From Bradyrhizobium sp. 195 (lineage in GTDB: Bacteria; Pseudomonadota; Alphaproteobacteria; Rhizobiales; Xanthobacteraceae), in assembly GCF_023101665.1 (NCBI RefSeq), contig NZ_CP082161.1, forward strand, positions 4,836,001 through 4,900,000: a stretch of DNA of 64,000 bases. The letters run 5' to 3'. Positions 7,804 to 18,209 of the stretch are shown here, piece by piece. Within the stretch, counting starts at the first letter, position 1. Every line of letters starts with the position of its first letter. The notes beneath the pieces are model-generated. The model worked only from the letters and a program-made list of their open reading frames with translations. It did no database searches and had not been told where the DNA came from. A program made the position numbers and the translations under genes.

Positions 7804-10332
7804 CTAGAACGTGGTGCCGCCGCCGAACCGGAACTCCTGCGTACGGTCGTACTTGCCCTTGCTGAGCGGCACGGCGTAGTCGAAGCGCAGCGGACCGAAC
7901 GGCGACTGCCAGATCAGGCCGACACCAACCGACGAACGGACGACCTTGCTGTCGTCATACACGAGGCCGGTACAGGTGCCCGCAGACGACGGATTGACGG
8001 TCGAGGGAATGCAGCCCGGCACATTGACTTCGTTGGTCGTGGTCCAGCTGGTCGGTCCCTTATAGTCGTAGAGGCCGCCGGCATCGGCATAAACCGCACC
8101 CTTCAGACCCACTTCCTTCGGCAGGAACCAGAACGGCATCTGCAGTTCGACCGATGCGCCCCAGTACTTGGTGCCGCCGAGGGCGTCCTGCGTACCGAAG
8201 GGGTTCAAATCGCGCGGGCCGATGCCGTTCGGGGCAAAGCCGCGGACGAGGTTCGAACCCATCTGGAAGTGATCGAGCATGCGCAGATCGCTGCCGATCT
8301 TGTTCAGCATGCCGCTCTGCAGGCGGACGAGGCCGACGATGTCCGACACCAGCGGAGTGTAGTACTTCGCATCGATGACCGACTTCAGGTAGGAGACGTC
8401 GCCGCCGACGCCGGCGAAGTCCTGACGGAAGTCGACGAGCAGACCATCGCTGGGGTTCTTGTTGTTGTCGAGCGTGTTGTAGGTCAGCGTGTAGCCGAGC
8501 GCCGAGGTCAGGGTCTTGCCGTTGGCGAGCTCCCTGCGCACCGGCAGCGAAGCTTCGCCGTCGCTGTAGCAGCCGAGACCATTGGTGGCGCTCAGGTCGA
8601 TCGGCGGAACCTGCGACGCGGCGAAGGCCGGGCTCGGATTGAAGGCCGACGTACCTAGATTGTTGTTACAGTTCGCCAGGTAGTACGGCAGCGTGATTTC
8701 CTGCTGGTAGATCGAGTAGCGCAGCTGCAGCGCCAGATCTTCACGCAGGGAGAAGCCGAGGCGCGGCGAGAAGCCAAGCGTCTTGGTGCCGTAGGAGATG
8801 TAGCTGTTGGACAGTTGCTGGCGCTGATAGAGGTCGAGGCCGAGCGCGACGCGGTAGTCGAGCAGATACGGCTCGACAAACGACAGCGAGTAGCCGCGTG
8901 CATACTGGCCATAGGTCACCGACGCCTTGGCGAACAGGCCGCGGCCGAGCAGATTGCGCTCGGAGATCGAGACTTCGGCCAGCGCGCCGTCGGTGGTGGA
9001 GTAACCGCCCGAGATCGAGAAGTCGCCGGTCGATTTCTCTTCCATGTCGACGATCAGAACCACGCGGTCGCTCGACGAGCCTGGCTCCGTCGTGATCTTC
9101 ACGCTCTTGAAATAGTCGAGGTTCTTCAGGCGACGCTCGGCACGGTCGACCAGGGCGCGGTTGTAGGCATCTCCTTCCGAGATGTCGAACTCGCGGCGGA
9201 TCACGTAGTCGCGGGTGCGCGTGTTGCCGCGCAGGTTGATGCGTTCGATATAGGTGCGCGGGCCCTCGTCGATGTTGAACACGACGGAGACGGTGTGCGC
9301 CTCGAAGTTGCGGTCGCCGCCGGGCCGGACCACGGCGAAGGCATAGCCGCGGCGGGAGGCCTCGATCTGCATCTCCTCGACCGACTTCTCGACCGACTCG
9401 ACATTGTAGAGCGAGCCGACATTGACGCGCGAATAGCCGCGCATCGACGCGGGATCGAAGTTCGGAATGCTGGAGCGGAAGTCGATCGCGCCGACGCGGT
9501 ATTGCGATCCTTCCTCGATCTTGAAGGTGACGTTGAAGCCCTTCTTCTCCGGATCGTATTCGGTGAGCGCAGCCACCACCTGGACGTCGGCGAAACCGTT
9601 CTTGAGATAGAAACGGCGGATCAGGTCGCGGTCGGCTTCGACGCGGTCGGGATCGTAGATGTCGCCACTGGCGAGGAAGCTCAGCAGGTTCGATTCACGC
9701 GTCTTGATGACGTCCCTGAGGCGGTAGGACGAGAATGCGACGTTGCCGACGAACTCGATCGACTTGACGCCGGTCTTGGCGCCCTCCTCGACCGTAAAGA
9801 TGAGGTCGACACGGTTGTTCGGCTGCTCGATGATCTCGGGCGTGACGCGCACGTCGTAGCGGCCGGACCGGCGATAGATTTCGGCGATTCGCAGCGTGTC
9901 GGACTGCACCATGGCGCGGGAGAAGGTGCCGCGCGCCTTGGACTGGACCTCAGTGGTGAGCTGCTCGTCCTTGATCTTCTTGTTACCCTCGAAGGCGACC
10001 CGGCCGATGACCGGGTTTTCGACCACCGAGACGATGATCTGGCCGCCGGCGCCGCGGTTGATCCTGACGTCCTGGAACAGGCCGGTTTCGATCAACGCCT
10101 TGAGGCCGTCATCGACGGCGCCTTGATCCAGGCGACCGCCCGGACCCGGCTTGAAATAGGAGCGGATCGTCTCCACCTCGACGCGGCGATTTCCTTCGAC
10201 GGAAATCGACTGAACGGTCTGAGCGAGCGCAGACGAAGACACAAAAACAGCCCCGACCGGGGCAACCACCGGCGCGCCGAACATGATCAGGGTTGCGAGC
10301 AAGCCCCCCCGGAGTCGCAGTCCAAACTTCAT
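7804..10332 (-). CDS. bamA: Outer-membrane protein assembly factor BamA
   Basis: Omp85-family core of the BAM complex, which folds beta-barrel proteins into the outer membrane. From the ATG at 10332 (MKFGLRLRGG) there is a signal peptide ending near ALAQ, then POTRA domains over roughly residues 30-420. A 16-strand barrel follows, with the loop-6 motif region VRGFAPNGIGPRD. The C-terminal residue is Phe (GGGTTF), the normal beta-signal. An in-frame ATG at 10353 adds seven residues but weakens the signal peptide. It sits in the conserved order rseP-bamA-lpxD. Confidence 0.97.
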   Translation of the reverse strand: MKFGLRLRGGLLATLIMFGAPVVAPVGAVFVSSSALAQTVQSISVEGNRRVEVETIRSYFKPGPGGRLDQGAVDDGLKALIETGLFQDVRINRGAGGQIIVSVVENPVIGRVAFEGNKKIKDEQLTTEVQSKARGTFSRAMVQSDTLRIAEIYRRSGRYDVRVTPEIIEQPNNRVDLIFTVEEGAKTGVKSIEFVGNVAFSSYRLRDVIKTRESNLLSFLASGDIYDPDRVEADRDLIRRFYLKNGFADVQVVAALTEYDPEKKGFNVTFKIEEGSQYRVGAIDFRSSIPNFDPASMRGYSRVNVGSLYNVESVEKSVEEMQIEASRRGYAFAVVRPGGDRNFEAHTVSVVFNIDEGPRTYIERINLRGNTRTRDYVIRREFDISEGDAYNRALVDRAERRLKNLDYFKSVKITTEPGSSSDRVVLIVDMEEKSTGDFSISGGYSTTDGALAEVSISERNLLGRGLFAKASVTYGQYARGYSLSFVEPYLLDYRVALGLDLYQRQQLSNSYISYGTKTLGFSPRLGFSLREDLALQLRYSIYQQEITLPYYLANCNNNLGTSAFNPSPAFAASQVPPIDLSATNGLGCYSDGEASLPVRRELANGKTLTSALGYTLTYNTLDNNKNPSDGLLVDFRQDFAGVGGDVSYLKSVIDAKYYTPLVSDIVGLVRLQSGMLNKIGSDLRMLDHFQMGSNLVRGFAPNGIGPRDLNPFGTQDALGGTKYWGASVELQMPFWFLPKEVGLKGAVYADAGGLYDYKGPTSWTTTNEVNVPGCIPSTVNPSSAGTCTGLVYDDSKVVRSSVGVGLIWQSPFGPLRFDYAVPLSKGKYDRTQEFRFGGGTTF

Positions 10333-10508
10333 CGCGCAACGCGCCCTTATCATTCCGAGCCAGACCCAACCCCAACGCCGGTCTGGAGATTCCCCAAGTC
10401 GAGGCCGCTTGTAGCCAATTTCGCCGACGCCGCAAACGGCCGAAAGCGTCGTGATTTCAATTTCATTCCAAGACGTTGCTCAACAGCAACGCCACAAAAA
10501 AGCCTCCA

Positions 10509-11660
10509 TCAAGATGCCGCCATCCGCAGGATGTCGTTGTAGGTCGCAAACACCATCAACATCAGTACCAAGCCGAGCCCGATTCGGAACCCCATCTCCT
10601 GAGTCCGCTCGGACAAGGGCCGGCCGCGGACCACTTCGGCCGCGTAGAACATAAGGTGGCCGCCATCGAGCAGCGGGATCGGGAACAGGTTCAAAAGGCC
10701 GATCGACACCGACAGCACCGCGCACAGGTTGATCACGAACTGGAACCCGGCGCTGGCCGCCTGCCCCGACATCTTCGCGATTCCCAGAACGCCGCTGACT
10801 TCGTTGGGATTGCCGTTTCCGACGAACAGCGAGCCCAGGAACTTGAACGTGCTGGTGATGATGAACCAGACCTGCTCGACCCCGATCTTGAGCGCCTCGC
10901 CGACGCCCACCGGGGCGGTCGAGGCCTCGCCGGCCTGCGACTTGTGCTCGACGCCGAGCACACCGAGACGGTGGCTGTTGCCGAACGGATCCTTGCGCTC
11001 GAGCAGCGCCGGCGTTGCGGTCAGCGAGACGATGGTCCCGTCCCGCTTCACCTGGAAGGCAAGGGCCGAACCCGCATTCATCGCAACGATTCGCTGCATG
11101 TCGGCAAAGCTCTCGATCGGCTTGCCGTCGATCTGGACGACGACGTCCCCGATCTTGAAGCCGGCCGCCGCCGCGGCGCCGTCGGCGACGACGCCGTCAA
11201 CGCGCGCGATCGTGCTGGGCTTGCCGTAGTAGAGCGCCATGCCCGCGAAGATCAGCGCGCCCAGGATGAAATTGGCGATCGGGCCGGCCGCGACGATCGC
11301 GGCGCGCGGCCCGACCTTCTTGTGGTGGAAGCTGCCGGCGCGCTCCTCGGTCGTCATGGCCGCAAGCGTCTGGGCCGACGGGGTCGAGGCCTCGCTCTCG
11401 TCGCCGAAGAACTTGACGTAGCCGCCGAGCGGGATTGCCGAGATCTTCCAGCGGGTGCCGTGGCGGTCGTTGAAACCGACCAGCTCAGGTCCGAAACCGA
11501 GCGAAAAAGTTAGCACGCGAACGCCCGCCCAGCGCGCGACCAGAAAGTGGCCGAGCTCATGGAAGAACACGACGATGGTCAGGACGAACAGGAAGGGAAC
11601 CGCGTAGCCGAGGAGCCCATGGCTCAACGTATTGAAACTATGGACAAAAAAGTCGATCAT
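10509..11660 (-). CDS. rseP: Site-2 intramembrane zinc metalloprotease RseP
   Basis: Inner-membrane S2P protease that cleaves anti-sigma factors and signal-peptide remnants. The zinc motif HELGH (His34, Glu35, His38) lies in the first membrane helix region. A single PDZ domain covers about residues 120-200 (AAGFKIGDVVVQIDGKPI). The second active-site motif, LLDGGH, is near residue 338. Length is 383 residues; the family in alphaproteobacteria often has one PDZ domain, against two in E. coli. Located between dxr and bamA as usual. Confidence 0.95.
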   Translation of the reverse strand: MIDFFVHSFNTLSHGLLGYAVPFLFVLTIVVFFHELGHFLVARWAGVRVLTFSLGFGPELVGFNDRHGTRWKISAIPLGGYVKFFGDESEASTPSAQTLAAMTTEERAGSFHHKKVGPRAAIVAAGPIANFILGALIFAGMALYYGKPSTIARVDGVVADGAAAAAGFKIGDVVVQIDGKPIESFADMQRIVAMNAGSALAFQVKRDGTIVSLTATPALLERKDPFGNSHRLGVLGVEHKSQAGEASTAPVGVGEALKIGVEQVWFIITSTFKFLGSLFVGNGNPNEVSGVLGIAKMSGQAASAGFQFVINLCAVLSVSIGLLNLFPIPLLDGGHLMFYAAEVVRGRPLSERTQEMGFRIGLGLVLMLMVFATYNDILRMAAS

Positions 11661-11704
11661 CGAATTCCCTCATCCAGCGCCGCAAGGCCCTGGCCGCGAA
11701 CCAT

Positions 11705-12928
11705 CTAGGATGCCTTTAAGGCAATTTGAGGCAATAGGGCGGCAGCCCTATTTCGAGCAACATGGTCAACAGAGATTGCATCGTCGGCGGACGTCAGGGG
11801 CGCCTGGTTCCCGCTGCGGATCCAGTCGTCCAGGGTCGCCTCCACCAGCCGGGCGATCGCGCCGAACCGGATCTTGCCGGCGATGAACGCGGCGACCGCA
11901 ACCTCGTTGGCCGCGTTGTAAACGGTGGTCGCCCCCTTCCCGGTCCGGAGCGAATCGAAAGCCAGCCGAAGCCCGGGGAAGCGCTCGAAATCGGGCGCCT
12001 CGAAGGTCAGCTGGCCGATCTTGGCGAGGTCCAGCTTGGCCGCCGGCCCCTTGATGCGATCGGGCCAGCCAAGGCAGTGCGCGATCGGGGTGCGCATGTC
12101 GGGCGCGCCGAGCTGGGCCACCACCGAGCAGTCGGAAAACTCGACCATGCCGTGGATGATCGACTGCGGATGAACGAGCACGTCGATCTCGTCGGGCGTG
12201 AGCGCGAACAGATAGGACGCCTCGATCACCTCGAGCCCCTTGTTCATCATCGAGGCGGAATCGATCGTGATCTTCTGGCCCATGCTCCAGTTCGGATGCT
12301 TCAGGGCCTGCGCGAGGGTCGCCTGCTCGATATCCGCCGGCTTCCAGGTCCGGAACGGGCCGCCCGAGGCCGTGATGATGACGCGGACGAGCTCATCGCG
12401 ATTGCCTGAAGCGAGCGCCTGGAACAGCGCATTGTGCTCGGAATCGGCCGGCAGGATGCAGGCCCCGGCCTTGGCCGCACGCTGCATGAAGAAATCACCG
12501 GCGCAGACCAGACATTCCTTGTTGGCCAGCGCCACATGCGCGCCGCGATCGACCGCTGCCAGTGCCGGCTTCAATCCGGCGGCGCCGCTCACGGCCGCCA
12601 TCACCCAATCGGCCGGACGCGCGCCGGCTTCGATCACCGCGCTTTCACCGGCGCCGCATTCCGTGCTCGTTCCCGCGAGCGCGGACTTGAGCTCGGCGAG
12701 CTTGGAGGTGTCGGCGATTGCGACGTAGCGCGCGGAAAATTCCTTCGCGAGCTTCGCTAGCGCTTCGACGTTGCTGTTCGCCGTCAAGGCCTCGACGCGG
12801 TAACGCTCGGGCGAGGCGCGCAGCAGATCCATCGTGCTGTCGCCGATCGAACCGGTGGCGCCGAGAACCGAGACGCTGCGGACGTCGGACGCAGCAAGCC
12901 TGTTATTACGCAATGGGACTGCGCTCAT
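11705..12928 (-). CDS. dxr: 1-deoxy-D-xylulose 5-phosphate reductoisomerase
   Basis: Second enzyme of the MEP isoprenoid pathway, converting DXP to MEP with NADPH. The NADPH motif GATGSIG lies near residue 23. The metal-binding region ([15 protein letters not shown]), a Ser/Gly-rich active-site loop (ASGGPFR) and [16 protein letters not shown] are all present. The start at 12928 gives 407 residues. Upstream in-frame ATGs lie inside cdsA and are unlikely. The cdsA stop is four bases upstream, so the two are co-translated in one operon with uppS. Confidence 0.96.
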   Translation of the reverse strand: MSAVPLRNNRLAASDVRSVSVLGATGSIGDSTMDLLRASPERYRVEALTANSNVEALAKLAKEFSARYVAIADTSKLAELKSALAGTSTECGAGESAVIEAGARPADWVMAAVSGAAGLKPALAAVDRGAHVALANKECLVCAGDFFMQRAAKAGACILPADSEHNALFQALASGNRDELVRVIITASGGPFRTWKPADIEQATLAQALKHPNWSMGQKITIDSASMMNKGLEVIEASYLFALTPDEIDVLVHPQSIIHGMVEFSDCSVVAQLGAPDMRTPIAHCLGWPDRIKGPAAKLDLAKIGQLTFEAPDFERFPGLRLAFDSLRTGKGATTVYNAANEVAVAAFIAGKIRFGAIARLVEATLDDWIRSGNQAPLTSADDAISVDHVARNRAAALLPQIALKAS

Positions 12929-12932
12929 ATCC

Positions 12933-13775
12933 TCACCAAACCATAAGACCGCTTCCGGCGCTATGCACACCATGGCGGAGAAAGCCGATAATCCATGCCG
13001 CCAGGATGGCGGCGACAAAGCCGTCCAGGCGGTCCATAAGCCCGCCATGGCCGGGAATTAAGTGACTGGAATCCTTGACGCCGAAGCGCCGCTTCACTGC
13101 GGATTCGAACAGATCGCCGAGCGCCGATACCACCGAGAGGATGGCGCTGACGAGCAGCAATGGCGCCATCTTTCCGAGCCCGCAAGCCGCAAAGCCGACC
13201 GCAACCAGGAGGCTTGCGACAAAGCCGCCGATCGCGCCCGCCCAGGTCTTCTTGGGGCTCACGCGCGGCCATAGCTTCGGTCCGCCGATGCTGCGGCCGG
13301 CGAAATAGCCGCCGATATCGGTTGCCCACACCACCAGCAGCACGAACATCAATGCCGAGAAGCCGTTGACGAGATCCTTCCGGAGCAGGATTGAGGCGAG
13401 TAGCGCCGCCGCCGCATACGCGAACCCGGTCGCGGCCCAAATGAATTTGCCGCGCGCCATCAGCGTCACGATCGCGCCGCCGATGAGGCCGACGATGACG
13501 GAGGTCTTGAGCCCGCCAAAAGCGACAGCGGCCCCCATCATCGCGATGACCACCGTCCCTGCCCCGGTCAGCGCGGCCGATCCCGCGCCCACCACCGTCA
13601 GCCATTCTGCGAATAGTCCGATCGAGACGAGGGTGACGAGCAACACCCACAGCCAGCCGCCGGCATAAGCGATCGCAATGGTCAGCGGCGCCAGCACCAG
13701 CGCTGCGAGGACTCGCATCACGAGATTGCTCGGGGCAGGCTTGGCGCCCGCCGGTGCGGCGTCTTGTTCGCTCAC
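12933..13775 (-). CDS. cdsA: Phosphatidate cytidylyltransferase
   Basis: Polytopic inner-membrane enzyme making CDP-diacylglycerol from phosphatidate and CTP. It has about seven or eight hydrophobic segments over 280 residues and the C-terminal CdsA signature region ([18 protein letters not shown]). The start overlaps the uppS stop by four bases and dxr follows with a four-base gap, the usual uppS-cdsA-dxr arrangement. Confidence 0.95.
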   Translation of the reverse strand: MSEQDAAPAGAKPAPSNLVMRVLAALVLAPLTIAIAYAGGWLWVLLVTLVSIGLFAEWLTVVGAGSAALTGAGTVVIAMMGAAVAFGGLKTSVIVGLIGGAIVTLMARGKFIWAATGFAYAAAALLASILLRKDLVNGFSALMFVLLVVWATDIGGYFAGRSIGGPKLWPRVSPKKTWAGAIGGFVASLLVAVGFAACGLGKMAPLLLVSAILSVVSALGDLFESAVKRRFGVKDSSHLIPGHGGLMDRLDGFVAAILAAWIIGFLRHGVHSAGSGLMVW

Positions 13776-14530
13776 GAGGCGGTTTTCGCGACCAGGCCGC
13801 CGAAACGGCGCTCGCGCCTGGCGAATTCGGCGATCGCGCTTTCCAGCGCCGCCTTGTCGAAATCGGGCCAGTGGATCGGCACGAACACGAGTTCGCTATA
13901 GGCGGCCTGCCACATCAGGAAATTGGACAGGCGCTGCTCGCCGCTGGTGCGGATGATGAGGTCGGGATCCGGAATATCAGGCGCATCGAGATGCGCGCCG
14001 AGCGTCTCGGCGTCGATCGAATCAGGGTCGCGCCTCCCCTCCGCGACCTCGCGGGCAAGCTTCTGCGCCGCCTTCGCGATCTCCTGCCGCGAGCCGTAGT
14101 TGAAGGCGACGACGAGCGTGAGGCGCGTGTTGTCGCGCGTCAGCTCTTCGGCCTCGTTCAAAAGCGCGCAGATGTCGCCCTCCAGCCCTTCGCGCTCGCC
14201 GATGATGCGGACCTTGACGCCGTCACGATGCAGGCTCGCCAGGTCGTTACGGATGAAGCGGCGGAGCAGACCAAAGAGATCGCCGATTTCGCTCGCCGGG
14301 CGCGACCAGTTCTCCGAAGAGAAGGAGAAGATGGTGAGATAGCGGATGCCGAGCTCGTGCGAGGCACGCACGACGCGGCGCAGAGCCTCGACGCCGCGGC
14401 GATGCCCCTCCGCACGCGGCAGACCGCGCGCGGCCGCCCAGCGCCCGTTGCCATCCATGATGATGGCGACATGCGCGGGCGCCTCGGACCGATCTGGTCC
14501 TTCCGTTGCGGGCGCGGCGGCGTTGGACAT
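13772..14530 (-). CDS. uppS: Isoprenyl transferase (undecaprenyl diphosphate synthase)
   Basis: Cis-prenyltransferase making the C55 lipid carrier for peptidoglycan and O-antigen. The catalytic Asp26 lies in the diphosphate loop [19 protein letters not shown] and the C-terminal [18 protein letters not shown] with SELVF are the other family signatures. Length is 252 residues. It lies between frr (12-base gap) and cdsA (4-base overlap). Confidence 0.97.
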   Translation of the reverse strand: MSNAAAPATEGPDRSEAPAHVAIIMDGNGRWAAARGLPRAEGHRRGVEALRRVVRASHELGIRYLTIFSFSSENWSRPASEIGDLFGLLRRFIRNDLASLHRDGVKVRIIGEREGLEGDICALLNEAEELTRDNTRLTLVVAFNYGSRQEIAKAAQKLAREVAEGRRDPDSIDAETLGAHLDAPDIPDPDLIIRTSGEQRLSNFLMWQAAYSELVFVPIHWPDFDKAALESAIAEFARRERRFGGLVAKTAS

Positions 14531-14542
14531 GAAGGCGATGCC

Positions 14543-15106
14543 TTAAACGGTGAGGACTTCTTTTTCCTTGGCGGCCAGCAGCTGGTCGATTTCGGCGATC
14601 GTGCTGTCGGTCGCCTTCTGCACCTCGTCGGCGTGGCGCTTCTGGTCGTCCTCCGACATCTCGTGGTTCTTCTCGAGCTTCTTGAGGACGTCGAGACCGT
14701 CGCGGCGGACGTGGCGCGCGGCGACCTTGGCGGCTTCCGCATATTTATGCGCGACCTTCACCAGCTCCTTGCGCCGCTCCTCGTTGAGCTCGGGGATGCG
14801 CAGACGCAGCACCTGGCCCTCGGTCGCGGGCGACAGGCCGAGATTGGAATCGACGATCGCCTTCTCCACCGCCTTGACCATCGACTTGTCCCAGACCTGG
14901 ACCGAGATCAGGCGCGGCTCCGGCACGCTGACGGTGGCGAGCTGGTTCAGCGGCATGTGACTGCCGTAAGCGTCGACCTGCACCGGATCGAGCATCGAGG
15001 CGGAGGCGCGCCCCGTCCGCAGGCCGCCGAGCTCGTGCTTGAGGGAGGCGACGGCGCCCTGCATGCGGCGCTTCACTTCGTTGAGGTCGAAATTTTCCGT
15101 GGGCAT
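14543..15106 (-). CDS. frr: Ribosome recycling factor
   Basis: Cytoplasmic factor that splits post-termination ribosomes with EF-G. Length is 187 residues, as usual. The RRF hallmark GRAS (LRTGRAS) and PVQVDAYGS come early, and [20 protein letters not shown] comes in the last third. The ATG at 15106 is preferred; a GTG directly before it is in frame. The gene sits between pyrH and uppS as in other alphaproteobacteria. Confidence 0.97.
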   Translation of the reverse strand: MPTENFDLNEVKRRMQGAVASLKHELGGLRTGRASASMLDPVQVDAYGSHMPLNQLATVSVPEPRLISVQVWDKSMVKAVEKAIVDSNLGLSPATEGQVLRLRIPELNEERRKELVKVAHKYAEAAKVAARHVRRDGLDVLKKLEKNHEMSEDDQKRHADEVQKATDSTIAEIDQLLAAKEKEVLTV

Positions 15107-15172
15107 CACGTTTCTCCTTCAAAATCCCGGCGGCTGCTCGGCGCCCTTCCCTCGGGCGCGCCAGACGAGCCG

Positions 15173-15889
15173 TCAGCCGGCGACGATGGTTCCGTGGCCG
15201 ACGCCGCGCAGAATCGCGCCGATCGACCCCGGCTCCGCGATCGAGAATACGATGATAGGCAGCGACGTCTCGCGGGCAAGCGCGAAGGCGGTCGCATCCA
15301 TCACCTTGTAGCCACCCTCGATCGCCTGCGAATGGGTCAGCCGGTCAAACCGCGTGGCGGACGGATCCTTCTTCGGATCGGCCGAGTAGACGCCGTCGAC
15401 ATTAGTCGCCTTCAGCACCGCCTGGGCGCCGATCTCGGCGGCGCGCAACACCGCGGTTGTATCGGTGGTGAAGAACGGATTGCCGGTGCCGCCGCCAAGC
15501 AGCACGATGCGGCCTTCGGCGAGATATTTGTGCGCCGCAGTGCGGGTGAACAGCTCGGAAATCTCGGGCATAAGGAAGGCCGACAGCGTGCGCGCCGGCG
15601 TGCCCTTCCGCTCGATCGCCGCTTCTAGGGCGAGGCAGTTCATCATGGTGGCGAGCATGCCCATGGTGTCGCCGGTCGGGCGCGACACGCCGCGGGCCGA
15701 GACCTCGACGCCGCGCACGATATTGCCGCCGCCGATCACGACCGCAACCTCGGTGCCGAGCTTGCGGGCCGCGATCAGGTCGTCCGCAACCCGGTCGACT
15801 GTCGGCTGATCGATGCCAAAGCCTTGCTGTCCCGCGAGATATTCGCCGGACAGCTTGATCACGACGCGACGATAGACCGGATCAGTCAT
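15173..15889 (-). CDS. pyrH: Uridylate kinase
   Basis: Bacterial UMP kinase of the amino-acid-kinase fold, forming UDP and feeding nucleotide-sugar synthesis. It begins [14 protein letters not shown], has [11 protein letters not shown], and then the nucleotide-binding [17 protein letters not shown]. The start at 15889 gives 238 residues. A longer open frame upstream would overlap the tsf-pyrH spacer without a plausible start. It follows tsf by 61 bases. Confidence 0.97.
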   Translation of the reverse strand: MTDPVYRRVVIKLSGEYLAGQQGFGIDQPTVDRVADDLIAARKLGTEVAVVIGGGNIVRGVEVSARGVSRPTGDTMGMLATMMNCLALEAAIERKGTPARTLSAFLMPEISELFTRTAAHKYLAEGRIVLLGGGTGNPFFTTDTTAVLRAAEIGAQAVLKATNVDGVYSADPKKDPSATRFDRLTHSQAIEGGYKVMDATAFALARETSLPIIVFSIAEPGSIGAILRGVGHGTIVAG

Positions 15890-15927
15890 GAGCACTTTTC
15901 CTTGTCCGGGCGCCGCTTCCGGCGGCA

Positions 15928-15949
15928 CGCCGGAAGGAACGTTCCGGCG
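15928..15949 (-). other. Hairpin in the tsf-pyrH spacer
   Basis: An 8-bp perfect stem (CGCCGGAA paired with TTCCGGCG, 6-base loop) lies directly after the tsf stop codon. No T-run follows on the minus strand, so I read it as an RNA-stability or attenuation element rather than a complete terminator. Confidence 0.35.
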
Positions 15950-15950
15950 C

Positions 15951-16874
15951 TTACTTCTTGCCGCTGGCCGCGGCGACCTCGGCTGCGAAGTCGCTTTCCT
16001 GCTTCTCGATTCCCTCACCGAGAGCATAGCGCACAAAGCCCGCGATCTTTACAGCGCCGCCGACCTTGCCCTCGGCCTCCTTCACCGCCTGCGCCACCGA
16101 CTTGCCGGTGTCGTGGATGAAGGCCTGCTCGAGCAAACAGACTTCCTTGTAGTAGGTCTTGAGGCCGGACTCGACGATCTTCTCGATCACGTTCTCGGGC
16201 TTGCCCTGCTGGCGATATTTGTCGGCGAGCACGTCCTTCTCGCGCTTGACGACCGCCGGATCGAGGCCGGACGGACCGAGCGCCAGCGGGTTGGCGGCAG
16301 CGACATGCATCGCGATCTGGCGGCCGAGGGCTGCGAGCTCGTCGGCCTTGCCGGGCGATTCCAGCGCCACGATCACGCCCATCTTGCCGGCGCCGTCGAC
16401 GACGGCACCGTGGACGTAATGCGCCACGACGCCCTGGCTCACCTCGAGCGAAGCTGCGCGGCGCAGCGTCATGTTCTCGCCGATGGTGGCGATCGCGTCA
16501 TTGATCGCGGCTTCGACCGTGACCTCACCGACCTTGGCGGCCTTGATCTTCTCGACATCGGCGCCGGCGTCGAATGCGACCTGGGCGACCAGCTTGACCA
16601 GGCCCTGGAATTGACCGTTGCGCGCGACGAAGTCGGTCTCGGAGTTGACCTCGACCACGACGCCCTTGGTGCCCTTGGTGAGCGCGCCGATCAGACCCTC
16701 GGCCGCAACGCGGCCCGACTTCTTGGCGGCCTTGGACAGCCCCTTCTTGCGCAGCCAATCCTGCGCCGCTTCCATGTTGCCGTCGTTCTCGGTCAGCGCG
16801 GCCTTGCAGTCCATCATGCCCGCGCCGGTCGACTCGCGCAGGTCCTTGACCATCGCAGCTGTGATCGTTGCCAT
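15951..16874 (-). CDS. tsf: Elongation factor Ts
   Basis: Guanine-nucleotide exchange factor for EF-Tu. The N-terminal UBA-like domain carries [16 protein letters not shown], the core motif TDFVARN is near residue 81, and two dimerisation-type subdomains follow. Length (307 residues) is normal for alphaproteobacteria. It pairs with rpsB upstream, separated by 131 bases that contain a hairpin. Confidence 0.97.
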   Translation of the reverse strand: MATITAAMVKDLRESTGAGMMDCKAALTENDGNMEAAQDWLRKKGLSKAAKKSGRVAAEGLIGALTKGTKGVVVEVNSETDFVARNGQFQGLVKLVAQVAFDAGADVEKIKAAKVGEVTVEAAINDAIATIGENMTLRRAASLEVSQGVVAHYVHGAVVDGAGKMGVIVALESPGKADELAALGRQIAMHVAAANPLALGPSGLDPAVVKREKDVLADKYRQQGKPENVIEKIVESGLKTYYKEVCLLEQAFIHDTGKSVAQAVKEAEGKVGGAVKIAGFVRYALGEGIEKQESDFAAEVAAASGKK

Positions 16875-16967
16875 CGTTGAAAATCCTTTGTGCCTGCCGG
16901 TTCGCCGCGGCGCGGCCTGATCGCCTCGCCGCGGTCCATCTCAGGGATTCGCGTCAACTGAAATGGT

Positions 16968-16986
16968 GGCCGGATCCTATCCGGCC
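16968..16986 (-). other. Hairpin between rpsB and tsf
   Basis: A perfect 8-bp stem (GGCCGGAT/ATCCGGCC) with a 3-base loop lies in the rpsB-tsf spacer. There is no U-tract on the minus strand. Such spacer hairpins often lower tsf expression relative to rpsB, but here that is only inferred. Confidence 0.35.
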
Positions 16987-17005
16987 AACCCATCGCTCTT
17001 TTTGA

Positions 17006-18001
17006 CTATTCCGCTTCCGCGGTCAGCGCCTTGGCCTTGGCCACCCAGGCATCCGCACGGCTCGGCAGACCGACTTCTTCGCCGATCTTGTGCGCGGTGT
17101 CGTGGTCGAGCTCGGCGAGCTGCCAGTAGTGGAAGATGCCGAGGTCGTTGAACTTCTTCTCGATCGCACCCGACACGCCCGGGAGCTTCTTGAGATCGTC
17201 GGCGGTGCCGCGCGGACCTGCAAGGCCCTGGAAGCCGCTCGACGAGGCCGCCGGCAGCTCTTCAGCAAGCGGACGGGCGGACGCGCCGACGTCGATGCCC
17301 GAATCACCCTGGGCGCGGGAGATGCCGTCGATCGCGGCGCGCGCGATCAGGTCGCAATAAAGCGCGATCGCACGGCCGGCGTCGTCATTGCCCGGCACCA
17401 CATAGGTGATGCCCTTGGGGTCCGAATTGGTGTCGACGATCGCGGCGACCGGGATGTTGAGGCGCTGGGCCTCCTGGATCGCGATGTCTTCCTTGTTGGT
17501 GTCGATGACGAAGATCAGGTCGGGCAGACCGCCCATGTCCTTGATGCCGCCGAGCGAGCGGTCGAGCTTGTCGCGCTCGCGCTGAAGCGTCAGGCGCTCC
17601 TTCTTGGTGTAGGAGCTGGCATCGCCGCCGGCCAGCACGTCGTCGAGGTGACGCAGGCGCTTGATCGAGGCCGAGATCGTCTTCCAGTTGGTCAGCGTGC
17701 CGCCGAGCCAGCGCGAATTGACGAAATACTGCGCGCAGCGCTTGGCAGCGTCCGCGACGCCGTCCTGCGCCTGGCGCTTGGTGCCGACGAACAGGATACG
17801 GCCGCCCTTGGCGACGGTGTCGCTGACCGCCTGCAAGGCCGTGTGCAGCATCGGCACGGTCTGCGCGAGGTCGACGATGTGAATGTTGTTGCGAGCGCCG
17901 AAAATGAACGGAGCCATTTTCGGATTCCAGCGGTGAGACTGGTGACCAAAGTGCACGCCAGCTTCAAGCAGCTGACGCATAGTGAAATCGGGTATTGCCA
18001 T
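17006..18001 (-). CDS. rpsB: 30S ribosomal protein S2 with C-terminal HhH extension
   Basis: Small-subunit protein uS2. The S2 core (about residues 1-230) starts at [20 protein letters not shown] and contains GGTLTNWKT and the [12 protein letters not shown] region. The protein has 331 residues against about 240 in E. coli. The extra C-terminal part is a linker followed by a helix-hairpin-helix-like module ([20 protein letters not shown], then WQLAEL and a final helix), of the kind also seen at the end of some NuoE proteins. A GGAG ribosome-binding site precedes the ATG at 18001. In-frame upstream sequence is non-coding. Confidence 0.95.
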   Translation of the reverse strand: MAIPDFTMRQLLEAGVHFGHQSHRWNPKMAPFIFGARNNIHIVDLAQTVPMLHTALQAVSDTVAKGGRILFVGTKRQAQDGVADAAKRCAQYFVNSRWLGGTLTNWKTISASIKRLRHLDDVLAGGDASSYTKKERLTLQRERDKLDRSLGGIKDMGGLPDLIFVIDTNKEDIAIQEAQRLNIPVAAIVDTNSDPKGITYVVPGNDDAGRAIALYCDLIARAAIDGISRAQGDSGIDVGASARPLAEELPAASSSGFQGLAGPRGTADDLKKLPGVSGAIEKKFNDLGIFHYWQLAELDHDTAHKIGEEVGLPSRADAWVAKAKALTAEAE

Positions 18002-18114
18002 CGTTCTAATTCTCCGGTTGGTTCCTCCGGAAACGTGTGAGCAAAACGGAGCGTTCTCGCCCCGGCTGCCACCGGACGGCCTTGTGAGCCATGTTTCCGT
18101 GTGAGATGGCGCGC

Positions 18115-18142
18115 TGTATAGCGCCATTTCGGCCAGAAGCAA
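18115..18142 (-). promoter_or_regulatory. Candidate sigma-70-type promoter for rpsB-tsf
   Basis: On the minus strand, TTGCTT (18142-18137) and TATACA (18120-18115) are separated by 16 bases, about 115 bases upstream of the rpsB ATG. The boxes match consensus at four of six positions each. No experimental support is visible in the sequence. Confidence 0.35.
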
Positions 18143-18209
18143 GGAAATAAGGGCCTTTCGGGGGCGGTATTCGCCTCCGGGAGGCCTTTCATGGCGGGCG
18201 GGCCGTCCC

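Noticed and set aside
13754..15628. A 624-codon plus-strand frame opposite uppS, frr and pyrH
   Set aside because: It spans three well-defined essential genes and their spacers, so it cannot be a real gene; composition is that of a shadow.
15928..16986. The two spacer hairpins around tsf as intrinsic terminators
   Set aside because: Neither is followed by a T-run on the minus strand, and the genes beyond are normally co-transcribed.
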